The notes under the pieces were generated by a model, which was not told where the DNA came from, did not search any database, and saw only the letters and a program-made list of their open reading frames with translations. Both the position numbers and the translations under genes were made by a program. DNA of 64,000 bases from Theocolax elegans. Lineage: Eukaryota; Arthropoda; Insecta; Hymenoptera; Cerocephalidae. The stretch lies in assembly GCA_026168455.1 (NCBI GenBank), contig CM047431.1, forward strand, positions 23,315,365-23,379,364, in the 5' to 3' direction. This document shows, one piece after another, positions 45,723-55,388 of this stretch. Numbering within the stretch: position 1 is the first letter of the stretch; every line of letters begins with the position of its first letter.

Positions 45723-45760
45723 CATCATTGTTTATTGCAAATATGCAATAAACAATGATG
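45723..45760. repeat. Perfect 17-bp inverted repeat
   Basis: CATCATTGTTTATTGCA, then AATA, then its exact reverse complement. Position between the two weak exon candidates is noted. Confidence 0.9.
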
Positions 45761-46022
45761 TAAACATTACCATCCTTGTTAGTAGTACCTCGTGGAGCGT
45801 TGGTGGGGAGAACCCGTCGTTCATCCTCGCGCACGACGTATACACACGAGTATACGTACGCGCACAAACACTGCACATTCGCACAACACCCGCGGAACGT
45901 TTATCGTCGTCCCCACCGGTGGGGATCGCACGCACGCGGTGAACCGGTCGCGAAGCACGCTGTTTACGTGCTGGTTCGACCTTAGTTGTGGACATCTTGA
46001 ACCGATCGAGATTCAAGCGCAC
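45732..46022 (-). other. Weak candidate first exon
   Basis: 96 residues open, with an internal ATG at 45995 giving M-S-T-T-K-V-E-P-A-R-K-Q-R-A-S-R. Basic, GC-rich, with a possible donor (CACGAG|GTACTA) near 45790. No domain. In the same orientation as the candidate exon at 45442-45569. I would not call a gene on this evidence. Confidence 0.2.
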
Positions 46023-46039
46023 GCATAGTAACTAGACGG

Positions 46040-46650
46040 TCCGCGCTTTTATCGACGTAGGGATTTATGTATCGATACGTAGGGAGTTTCGGAACACGTG
46101 TAGTGGGGATTGATCGGGTATATGTATTATACGTGTATGATATATAGAAGCAAATAAGAGATTTAAATTTCACGCTAATGAGATTTTGGTGACATTACTA
46201 AATACTTCACAGTAAGGACGATGGGCCGTGTATGGAATTACTGTATAAAATGGTATTATGACAGTAATTCTGTAATACACGTATATTTACTGTAATAGTG
46301 GGGACAATGATAACTTATGCAAATGAGTAGTCATGTTTGATATTAGTAAGGACTATACGGTAGCGGAGGGGGCATCTGTGATATGTAATTACATGGAGAT
46401 AAGTCAAATAATGACTTATCTCCCGCAGGTGGCACGAGAGAGATAAGGAAACGGGACAGCCAGTGAGAAAAAGATTGATTGTTTAAATTTTCGGTTACGG
46501 AGAGTAGTTTCCGAAAAAGGAGATAGTCTAATATCATTAGTCATTGAGAGTAGTTGTATTTCCAGAGAGTAGTTATCAGTAGCCATTGTAAGGAGTTGTG
46601 TTTTTTCAGAGGGTACAATCAGTTATTGAGAGTTGATACGATACCAAAGT
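46040..46650. other. No gene seen
   Basis: Mixed-composition sequence with short inverted phrases (GGAATTACTGTA / TACAGAATTACTG) near 46235-46285. Confidence 0.35.
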
Positions 46651-46672
46651 ATATATATATATATATATATAT

Positions 46673-47519
46673 TGTAACAGGGTTATACTAGTCCTGTGCA
46701 CGTACTCAATGCACAGGAAATCTCCGCACCGCTGCGATCAACTGTCTCACCATGCAGCTGATAAATCGGTAAAATCGCCTCTCGGGACGACCGGAGCTAG
46801 CCTCAAGCTCTGAGTGACGTTGTCGGCTCTGTGTACAATGTATGTACTTACCTAGTACACACTTATCTCGGTTGTCATATATTATTCTTCGTCGATACTC
46901 GTGCTCGGCTCCTCAGATATGTGTCGTGCAGAGCAATGCACGACACCCGCGGGGCATGGCGGTGTTCGCCTTCGGGGATAGGGAGTGATCACAGGTCAAT
47001 TGAATGTTACTCGAATTTAAAGATAATGAGGTAATTTATTATATAAAACGTAAGATTGGTAAGCAATTCAATTACTATTGTGGCGTTTGATATCTTTATT
47101 AAATTTATTTGTTGGTCAAACGTGGTTTCGGTTTTCGGGAGTGTTAGTGATTTTCGATCGTTGGGTTCGTGGTGTTTATTTATTAATTGTGTCGCGTTAC
47201 GTTGGGTTTTTCGCACGTTCTTAATAAATAATAGTTTCCGAAAATCTCTCGTGTGGTAGTGGTGACAGTGGGTTCCGTAAGGAATCCGCTTATTAATTTA
47301 TTTACGCTAACTATAAATTATTGCAGATTACAGTGGAAACCGGTCCACTGTAAATTCAACGGAATCTCCTTTGAGAGAGTCGGCCGTGCAGGGTCTTATT
47401 TTATTTATATTTAAATATTTTCGGCGTTTCCACCGGCAAACGGTCAATAGTTTTAACCGAGAATTTGGTAACGTCGCAATTTCAAGAGTCTATTTATTTA
47501 TGACAAAACTATGACAACA
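46673..47519 (+). mobile_element. Probable solo LTR next to a TA repeat
   Basis: Starts TGTAACAGGG directly after a (TA)n tract (46651-46672) and probably ends ATGACAACA, followed by ATAT, which also precedes the start. Since the left flank is all TA, the 4-bp duplication is weak support. Composition and the phrases GTGGTGACAGTGGG and AACGTCGCAA resemble the other LTRs of the window. Confidence 0.45.
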
Positions 47520-47794
47520 ATATAATCTGGTTTCAACTTAATTAATAGAAGATAAGAGCAAATAAAATTTTAAAATCTGAATGGTAAAAATTTTGGCGAA
47601 AAAAAACGTGACTCCAGTTTTTGACAATTTTACCGCCGAAAAAAAACCCGGATGAACTGTTTAGGGTAAAAAAAGGGTTGTCCGCTTTATAAAAAATTTT
47701 TTTTCAAGAATCTAAAAAAAATAAATTAACGATATTTCTTACTCAGATATGAATTATAATTTTCCATTAATAGGCGAGGAGAACTACCTCAAAA

Positions 47795-48110
47795 ATAAAG
47801 TTCAAGGTCAAATCAGAGGTCACCGCTGTATTCCTCGTTGAAAGTTACGTAGAGTATGACCTTTGTTTGTTTTCTTTTACCACTAAAGTAGCAAGATTTT
47901 TAGGAAGTCATACTTTGACCTCTATTTGACTTCCAGGGGTTACGTTAACCTCATACCTAAATACATATCCGAACGTAAAATTTTTCGCTCTTTTCGATAC
48001 CGGCATAAAAATAGGGGTTCCTATTTGAAAAAATGAGGTTGACCTTGAAATAACCTTGAAAATGATGTTCAAGGTCAAATCCGAGGTCACCGCTGGGTTC
48101 CTCGTTGAAA
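47795..48110 (+). repeat. Two direct repeats with TCAAGGTCA motifs
   Basis: TTCAAGGTCAAATC, GAGGTCACCGCTG and CCTCGTTGAAAGTTA occur at 47801 and 48068 (period 267), with extra GACCTTGA and GACCTCTATTTGAC around. TCAAGGTCA is the extended half-site of ERR/FTZ-F1 type receptors. A CATCCTGTATA terminus follows at 48190. Confidence 0.75.
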
Positions 48111-48369
48111 GTTATCTCGGCTTTGACCTTTGTTTGTTTACTATTACTAAAAAATCGCAAAATTTCCAGGGGTTTCCATATTTTTTCGTCATCCTGTATA
48201 TTTAATTGCGATTTAAACAATATATCTATTCCTTTCGTTCATTCCAGTTGATGACATTCCACAAGCTTTATTTGAATTAAATATAGGGTAGTGAAATTAT
48301 GTTATTGAATTTTTAAATAATGTCGGACCTGAATAAAATAAGTAGAAAAACGAAAAAACTTGTCTTATT

Positions 48370-48410
48370 GAAAGTCTCGCATTTAATCTACAATTTCTTG
48401 CGAGACTTTC
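48370..48410. repeat. 12-bp hairpin GAAAGTCTCGCA / TGCGAGACTTTC
   Basis: Perfect arms with a 17-base loop. More GC-rich inverted phrases follow (GCTTCGCGACGCG and GCGTAGCGATGC near 48427-48485). Confidence 0.85.
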
Positions 48411-48549
48411 AAAAAATAAACTATCTCGCTTCGCGACGCGTTCGATCTAGAGCCCCTACAGGACTTACATCGCGTAGCGATGCAAGGCATGCAAAAGCCA
48501 TAGTTTTTTGCATATAAGGCACGACCGTGTAAATCTCGCGCCGTTTGTG

Positions 48550-49070
48550 AATAATGGATAAAATACCTCACTCAATAATTCAACTTTTATTAATTTTCTC
48601 AAAGCTCCGGATTTGGTTTAATACTACAAAGTATAATATACATCATAAGAGATAATAATAAAAACATGAATTTAAATTAGATGCTTATGATCTTCGCCTT
48701 TGAATCATGTCACAATTCATACGCGCTGTACTATATTTAATTTTATGATGAAAAAAAACATGATTTTTGTATTTTTTCCATTATTTTGACCGCTTTTCTT
48801 TTTTATCTTTGAAAATAATTTTCTAGGCGTAAAGTATAAAATAGGAAACAATTTTGTTATTTTAAGACGAACATTTCATTTGTTTATAGGTTTTGTGCGC
48901 GAATAATACATTTTGATTTATTACGAAAATATGTGAATTTCAGTACTTTTTTCATGATTTAAACCGTGTTAAAGGATTAAAATGATGAAAAAGATGATTA
49001 AATTGATTTTAAAGGATGTAAATGTAAGCACAATACAGATACTTCTATTATACTTCCCACGTAAATATAT
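48550..49070. other. AT-rich, no gene seen
   Basis: Nothing supported. Confidence 0.35.
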
Positions 49071-49074
49071 AAAC

Positions 49075-49380
49075 TATTGACACTATATTGCAGAGCAATG
49101 GGCAATAGTTATTGCAAACATATTGCCAATGTATTGCTGCGACAATTGGCACTGTATTGCGAATATGTCGTCAAGAAGCATCCGCCCTAATGTTCGCTAT
49201 TTATAGGCAATAGTTACTATATCTTACCATTCGTAAACTATTATTGCCAATATGTTAGCTATAGCTCATCAATTTAAAAAAAAATAAAAAAAAATATTAG
49301 CTGGCCGCGGGATTTGAACCTTCAATCTTTAGATTGGAATGCAGTCTCTTTACCACTAAGCCATTTTGTTATTTTATTAC
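49075..49380 (-). mobile_element. Repeat with tRNA-like head and TTGCCAATATGTTG body
   Basis: A minus-strand tRNA-like segment (49299-49365) followed by T-rich and then TTGCCAATATG-containing sequence. The whole 300-base arrangement recurs at 51105-51410 in the same orientation. Confidence 0.7.
49299..49365 (-). tRNA. tRNA-like sequence
   Basis: A box TGGCTTAGTGGTAAAGA, B box GGTTCAAATCCC, then CGCGG. Acceptor ends do not pair, so it is tRNA-derived rather than a tRNA. Confidence 0.5.
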
Positions 49381-49399
49381 TCGAGTTGAAATGCATTCC

Positions 49400-50095
49400 A
49401 GGCTAAAAAAGGTCCTGTACAAGTACCTGACGAATATTAAAAGGCCCTGGACAGGTACCTGTGAAGGGCCTTTATAAAGTGTAATTCGGCGGAGATCAGG
49501 GCCTGTTTTACTAAACGCTTTTTTTGGGTATGATCAGGCGGTAATAAAGCAGTTGATTAGACGTAAAATAAAATTTGATAGTGTTTATTGCTTTATATTT
49601 TTCCTTTTAATTGTTAATACGTAATATAACGTTTACTTATATCTTTAATAGTTTTTACTACGATAATAATCTAAAAAATATATTAATATAAAGTCATAAA
49701 TATAAGTTTAATTTTATATATGCGCGTGTGTGTGCATTTATGTGCGTCTGGATTTCGTAAATAAAAGAAAATGAATTTTAATACAATTTTAATACACTTT
49801 ATTTAATAAAATACAGTTTTTTGCATAATTGAAATTAACCTCAAATTATTATGTTAAATAATACAAACTATGTAAATAAAACAATTGCTTTGGTATGCTT
49901 ACGAAACGTTTACAATCTTATAATAACTTTGCACTTTTGTTACAATCTAGAATTATATTTTTATTTTTGTAATAACACAATTAAAATTAGTTTAGATTAA
50001 GATTCTGTTTTTATGGCAAACAGTATCCATAATACATTCATCACCGTCCACATTTTTATTTTTAAACTCTAAATCACTGTAAATGTAAATTGTTT
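49400..50095. other. AT-rich, no gene seen
   Basis: Short GGTCCTGTACAAGTACCTG / GGCCCTGGACAGGTACCTG direct repeat at about 49411-49460. Otherwise nothing. Confidence 0.4.
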
Positions 50096-50099
50096 GCTC

Positions 50100-50631
50100 T
50101 TAAGGGGATGTCGGACCCATAGCCTCCATCAAAAGCCGCTCGATCTCGCGGCTTCGAATGGCGCTGTAGTCAGGTGTCGATTTCTACGATAAACGTACTT
50201 AAAACATAAATTATAAATTTTACAGCTACAAAGAGTTGTTGAAACATACTCCCCCCCCCTAGCTATGACTAAACTTAAGGTAATTATAATATTGCTCTTG
50301 GCAGCAAATGTTTATTTTTTTTTTTAAATGTGAAATACGTCTCATATTCAATGAATCTATATGTGCCGTAATGTTATGAGTACACGCAACGTATTTCACA
50401 TTTTTAAAAAAAAATAAACATTTGCTGCCAAGAGTAATATTATAATTACCTTAAGTTTAGTCATAGCTAGGGGGGGGGGGAGTATGTTTCAACAACTCTT
50501 TGTAGCTGTAAAATTTATAATTTATGTTTTAAGTACGTTTATCGTAGAAATCGACACCTGACTACAGCGCCATTCGAAGCCGCGAAATCGAGCGGCTTTT
50601 GATGGAGGCTATAGCTCCGACATCCCCTTAA
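50100..50631. mobile_element. Nearly perfect palindromic MITE at TTAA
   Basis: TTAAGGGGATGTCGGA at the left and TCCGACATCCCCTTAA at the right. The two arms of about 225 bases are almost identical in reverse complement, including the runs of C and G and CTTGGCAGCAAATGTTTATT, around a 90-base centre. TTAA is duplicated at both ends. The near-perfect arms suggest recent insertion or arm-to-arm repair. No ORF. Ends resemble the element at 22863-23510. Confidence 0.88.
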
Positions 50632-51104
50632 TAATTTATTTCACTACCAGATGTAATTTCTTGATACTGATTCTGCATTTCTCTTGTCAATCGATTTCTT
50701 GAAAATCTGTGTAAATTAAGCTTGTGAGCATTATCAATTTTTTCGTTCATTTTTTATTTATAGAAAAATTATTCATAAAATTCTAACCTCAACAATTATA
50801 AATTCTGTAGTGTACCTATCCATAAATGTATTTCAGCGTAGAATTTACTTTCACTATTAATATAATTTGTTAGATGTTAGGAAAATTGCAATTATTTTAA
50901 TTATATATTTATTATATATATGTAACACTCCGTTTAGATACTTTTACAAACGTCACATTTGAACTGACAAAATTAGGCTGACCAAAATTCCATTACATTC
51001 GTACTTTTTAAGGCCCTGTTTTGGCATTTCTGCTCTGGTACAAAGAGTTAATTTCAGGCTATAAAGAATAGTTGAATTCATAAAATATAAACTTGGCAAT
51101 TTTT

Positions 51105-51410
51105 TACCCATATCTTTAACTGTTTAGCAATGGGTAATAACAGTTATTGCAAATATATATGCCAATATGTTGCCGCGACAATTGGCAATGCATTGCCAAC
51201 ATACCGCCAAACATCATCCGCCCATATCTTTGCCAAATATTAGCAATAGTTACTATTTTATCATTTGTAAAATATTGCCAATAGATTGGCCATAGTTCAT
51301 AAATTTAAAAAATAATAATAAAAAATATTAGCTTGCCGCGGGATTAAACCTTCGATCGTTAGATTGGAACGCTGGCTCTTTACCACTGAGCCATTTTGCT
51401 ATTTTGTTTA
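51105..51410 (-). mobile_element. Second copy of the tRNA-like repeat
   Basis: Matches 49075-49380 in layout and sequence (ATTGGCAATGCATTGCC, CATCCGCCCATATCTTTGCC, tRNA-like boxes). Confidence 0.7.
51330..51395 (-). tRNA. tRNA-like sequence
   Basis: A box TGGCTCAGTGGTAAAGAG; the B box has lost a base (GGTTTAATCCC). More decayed than the copy at 49299. Confidence 0.4.
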
Positions 51411-51427
51411 TTAAGAATTAATTTCAA

Positions 51428-51838
51428 AAACCGATATTATATATTTTACACATATACATATCACCGAACGATAAATTCATTTTATTTCAAATAACTTGCG
51501 ACTCGGTCTAATACGTCCCACTCTGGCTGGTGGTTTTTCCCACCACCAGATGGAGACGACTACCTCTCTACACTCGTTGGAGAGATCGTCGTCTCTTTTC
51601 TATATATAGCCGCAGAATATCTTGCTGGCGTCGCGGTTCATCTTGCGACAGGCCTCTAAGGTAAGATCTCCAGTTTCTTACTGAGGAGTCCAAGCTGGAG
51701 GTCGAGGACGAAACGCCTTTAATTATTTTAAAAGGCCGTACTCTGGGAAATTCCACCAACTATAGTGGACAAAGAGTACGATAGGCCTGCTTTATTCTAA
51801 AGTAAAGCATTTAGTTCGGAGAGACCGATATTATATAC
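51428..51838 (+). mobile_element. About 405-bp repeat unit with hammerhead-like core (copy A)
   Basis: The unit runs between two ACCGATATTATATA phrases. Its reverse complement is found at 58509-58907. The start of a further unit (TTTACACATATACATATCAC) follows the same junction phrase, now split by the solo LTR at 51839-53323, so units were in tandem here. The 63-residue ORF at 51568-51759 starts with TTG and its differences from the other copy are mostly amino-acid changing. Confidence 0.75.
51681..51740 (+). ncRNA. Hammerhead-ribozyme-like motif (copy A), uncertain
   Basis: CTGAGGA (fits CUGANGA), then GTCC, a 14-base loop, GGAC, then GAAAC. This is followed by GCCTTT pairing with AAAGGC, with one extra C, up to GTA. 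The core boxes, helix II and most of helix III match a hammerhead. The helix I pairing next to the core is poor, so activity is doubtful. Confidence 0.4.
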
Positions 51839-53323
51839 TGTAACACTGCACCGGGGATCAGGGTGCAGGTCAAATAAAGATCAGTAATTAACTAAGAATG
51901 ACACACGTATTTATTAATTAATTATATTAAGTATTCGGGTGGGCGCCAGCCGCGTTACTACGCGGCGAATAACAATAATACGCGGGTGAAAGTAGCCGTA
52001 ATATGCTACTGCTGTCTAACCGCCGGCCGCTACGTAGCCGGGTTCCGGGTTAAGCGCTAGATGCTGTAGGGAAGGAAGGGGAAGGACGGGAAAGACGGGA
52101 TGCTCGCACGCACTATCTGCGGTACTCGGCGGTACCGTCAGCAGGGGAGTAATAGTTCACCAACCTTACGACGTCTCCGGAACACCAGGTTGGGAAGCTG
52201 TTGCTCTCTCTCTCTCTTTACACACACTCGCTATCTCCTCGACTTTCGAGGCACAGGACACGCTGTCTCGCGGTTATTTTAGGTTTCGTCCGTTCAAAAC
52301 GGCGGACCGTAGAGCTCTGGCTCTCGGCGTGCTCGAGAGCCCCGTGTTCGTACCGCGCGCCTGCGCAGTACGTACTCGTGCGCGGCACCTCGATCTCGCG
52401 TCTCGCGAGCGAGTCGAGTGCCGCTGTATTCAGGCTGTATCGGCATAACTCTGCTGTATGTTGCTGTATGCTGTGTGATGGTGACCTGGTGTTGCTGCCG
52501 TCTCGGAGACGAGGTACAACCTCTTCCCAGGTAACTAATAATTCATTCGTTATTAACTGCGTTCTTCAAATGGGTACGGCATGAGTTTCAGGTACGATGC
52601 TCACCCGCCGTCACTTGCTGCTCGAGGCCGAGTCACCCCTCTCTCCTCGGCGACGTTGACCTCTCTGATGGATAGCCACTCCGTCTACGGCTCTAGGTAG
52701 GTATTTGGTCGTGAGGTTTACGCACATGTCTGTATTTGTATGCGTTATTGTCCGGGAGATCGGCTGTACACGTTGTTTGTGTACAGTACCCTAACCTCAA
52801 TTTACCCTATGATGTTCCTTGTACATCTGTAGTGATTATATACAGCTGTACATATATTTCCTTGTCTTTTGTCTTCTTGGCTATGGCTATTTATCCTCTT
52901 CCTTGCTCCTTACCCTCTTACTGTGTTTTTGTTCTTATTAGTATCTCTTTTACAGCTGTAACTTGCTTGACGTTGAAGGTTCTTCAGCTTCCTGCCTGGA
53001 TACCACCTCATCGCCTTGACTGCTGTACTGTGAGGCTTCGGAGAGTCCTGGATGCTTCCTGGTGATCGCCTCCCTTTGAGTATCCTGTTTGCAGTGTCAG
53101 ACTCGGAGGAGCCCACCTGAGGTTCTGAGCTCGCCCTGGCCTTCAACGTCAAGGCCAAGTGTTTTATGTGTGCCGTGCTTGGGATGGGGTTTTAGTCTGT
53201 TAGGGTAGGTAGGGCTTATTTATTGTGCGGGTAGGTAGGTGTAGGGAATTATATATGGGTAGGTAGGTGTTCGTTGTGGGTTCGATAGCTTGTTACTTGA
53301 CATGTGCAAAGTACATTGTCACA
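51839..53323 (+). mobile_element. Solo LTR, 1.49 kb, ATAC target duplication
   Basis: TGTAACACTG ... ATTGTCACA with ATAC on both sides (51835-51838 and 53324-53327). Removing it restores the continuous repeat junction, which supports the ends. ORFs at 52201-52584 and 52736-53065 are open only by chance in GC-rich DNA. Confidence 0.85.
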
Positions 53324-53327
53324 ATAC

Positions 53328-53380
53328 TTTACACATATACATATCACCGAACGATAAATTAATTTTATTTCAAACATTAA
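53328..53380 (+). mobile_element. Start of a further 405-bp unit
   Basis: TTTACACATATACATATCAC and CGAACGATAAATTAATTTTA match the start of copy A at about 51440; lost after about 50 bases. Confidence 0.8.
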
Positions 53381-53399
53381 ATATATATATATATACATC

Positions 53400-53980
53400 T
53401 ATTTTATATAAATAGTTCGCCGCCGTCCTGTCTAAGATTTCAGGGTTCTAATATATGCAAGGGTTAAAAATTAAATACATTAATTATTGCATTTTAAAGA
53501 TAATTCTATTATAAACAGTAATGGCAAATGAAAATTCAAATTTTAACAGTGGCAATATAAAATACGAGTAACATTTGAAAAGTTTTTCAAAAATTATTAA
53601 TTTAGGAGCATTTAATTTAAATATTTTTTAAATTAAAATTTCAAAATTGTATAAAAATATAAGTCAGTAGATAATGTATATTTATGTAAAATAATATTTT
53701 AAATAAACAAGTATGTATTTAGTAGAAACAGAAGGTTATTTAAGGAATGAATTTGTTTATAATAATCAAAATAGATATATGGGCTCTGTAACTAAAGGGA
53801 AAAATAAATTAGATATAATTATGGATTAAAACGCAAATTTTGAAAAAGGGTGCAAATTACGAATTACGGGAGAAATGGGCTTAGGGCTCTGTAGAACCAA
53901 CACGGCCAGCGCAAGAATCGACACTTGGTATATGGCGCACGTATCGGTAGGCAGAAGACGCGGAAAAGTACAGCTACGAC
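53400..53980. other. AT-rich, no gene seen
   Basis: Nothing supported. Confidence 0.35.
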
Positions 53981-53985
53981 CAATT

Positions 53986-54057
53986 GCGGGTGTAGCGCAG
54001 TGGTAGCGTGAATGCCTTCGGATCGGAAGGGGCTCGGGTTCAAGACCTGACGCCCGT
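53986..54057 (+). tRNA. tRNA-Arg(TCG)-like sequence, partly decayed
   Basis: 72 bases. The acceptor stem GCGGGTG / CGCCCGT pairs over all seven positions with two G-U pairs. D stem GCGC/GCGT and T stem TCGGG/CCTGA (loop TTCAAGA) also form. The anticodon-loop sequence CTTCGGA would give TCG (Arg), but its stem does not pair and the arm is one base long. A T run follows. It is the best preserved tRNA-like sequence of the window, probably a pseudogene. Confidence 0.5.
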
Positions 54058-54683
54058 TCTTTTTTTTTAATTTGTAGCAAATGAGTCTCATAGTTACAAA
54101 TGTTATAAATAGTTCTTTAAAATTAATACAAAAATTTAATTATTTAAGAAGAAAGTTTTATTACTCTAAAATACAAAATATTAATGATAAAACTTTTGGC
54201 GATGATCCTTCGTTATTAAATAAATTAATTTTAGGAGGTGAAGTTCTATTTAGATCCGTTTAAAATAATCCAAAATTTTAATAAGTAGTTACCAAATACT
54301 ACAATTTAGGAAGTATATGCACTTTACTATTTTTGGTAAGTTAATTTTTCATTAACATTTATAATTATTACAATATAAATTTAAGCTTAATAAGTTTAAA
54401 ATTTACAGTTAACATTTAATATGTTTCTATTTTTTTTATTATTTTTATTCTGATTTCATTAAACTAAATTTTGGTAAAAACTTTTAATTATAAATTGTAA
54501 TCTATTTAAAAAAAAATTAAATTTTTGGTATAAAACCCAATGCACTACAACAGTACTTCCGAGGTGTTACGTGAATCTGATGAATTTCTAAGGTGTCCAT
54601 GGTAGTGAAAAAATAATAGAATTTAAAACATTATTTTAAATAAATTAATTACGAAAAACGTTGTACATACGGGATTGGCGCGC

Positions 54684-54712
54684 GAAGCACGCAGGGTGCG
54701 AAGCCCCCCTAG
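54684..54712 (+). mobile_element. Helitron 3' terminus
   Basis: GCGAAGCACGC, GGGTGCGAAGCCCCC and then CTAG followed by T form the GC-rich hairpin plus CTRR end expected of a Helitron inserted between A and T. The matching 5' TC end was not identified; the tRNA-like sequence at 53986 may lie inside the element. Confidence 0.7.
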
Positions 54713-55177
54713 TATATATATATATATATATATGGGAGGTTCCATGTGAAGTGATCCAGTTAAAAAATATAATTTTGTTTTAATGTATAGAATCAGTAAA
54801 AAAAAACTACTTGAATAGAGTGTAGCCAAATTTTTAGACTTTAATTTCAATTAGTACCAGAGCTGTGACCACCCTACTAGCACACAACGTTGTAGCAACG
54901 TTGTGGCAACGTTGTTTTGACAACGTTAAAACGTTGTTACAAAAGTTTTTGAAACGTTGTAGCAACGTTGCTACAACGTGGGATACGTCCGCTAAGATTT
55001 ATTTAAGTTGACGCGAAAGGTGGAAATAACGTTGTGATAACGTTTGAGCAACGTTGAAAATGCCTTTGAAAAATATATTTCATATAAAAATTTAAAAAAT
55101 GTCCTGGGCAAGCGAAAAAATACATTTTTACATGCACAAAATTTTAACTAATAAAAAAAAATAAAAAAAAATTTTCA

Positions 55178-55243
55178 ACCCGCAGGAATTAAACCTTGGA
55201 TCTTTTGATCCGGAGGCTTACTCTCTACCAACTGAGTTATTTC
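55178..55243 (-). tRNA. tRNA-like sequence, left arm
   Basis: Reverse complement of the right-arm copy with changes: A box TAACTCAGTTGGTAGAGAG, B-box region GGTTTAATTCC. Decayed. Confidence 0.45.
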
Positions 55244-55322
55244 GTTGTTCCTGTCATTAAATTAAGGTTTGGTTATAAACTACTACCAAAAGATAAAGTT
55301 AATTTAATGACAGGAACAACAA

Positions 55323-55388
55323 AATAGCTCAGTTGGTAGAGAGCAAGCCTTTGGAGCTGAAGATCATAGGTTCAATTCCCGCGGGTTC
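55323..55388 (+). tRNA. tRNA-like sequence, right arm
   Basis: A box TAGCTCAGTTGGTAGAG, B box GGTTCAATTCCCG, then T-rich sequence. Acceptor ends do not pair. Confidence 0.5.

Noticed and set aside
45732..45942. Plus-strand ORFs at 45679-46028
   Set aside because: Overlap on all frames in a GC-rich patch; no splice sites or domain on that strand.
51568..51759. 63-residue ORF conserved between 51568-51759 and 58588-58779
   Set aside because: It starts with TTG, and most of the roughly ten base differences between the copies change the residue, so no protein-level selection is evident. It reads through the hammerhead-like core.
52201..53065. ORFs of 127 and 109 residues
   Set aside because: Both lie within a solo LTR defined by its target duplication, and have no domain.
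53986..54057. Working tRNA-Arg gene
   Set aside because: Acceptor, D and T stems are fine, but the anticodon stem does not pair and the arm has one extra base.
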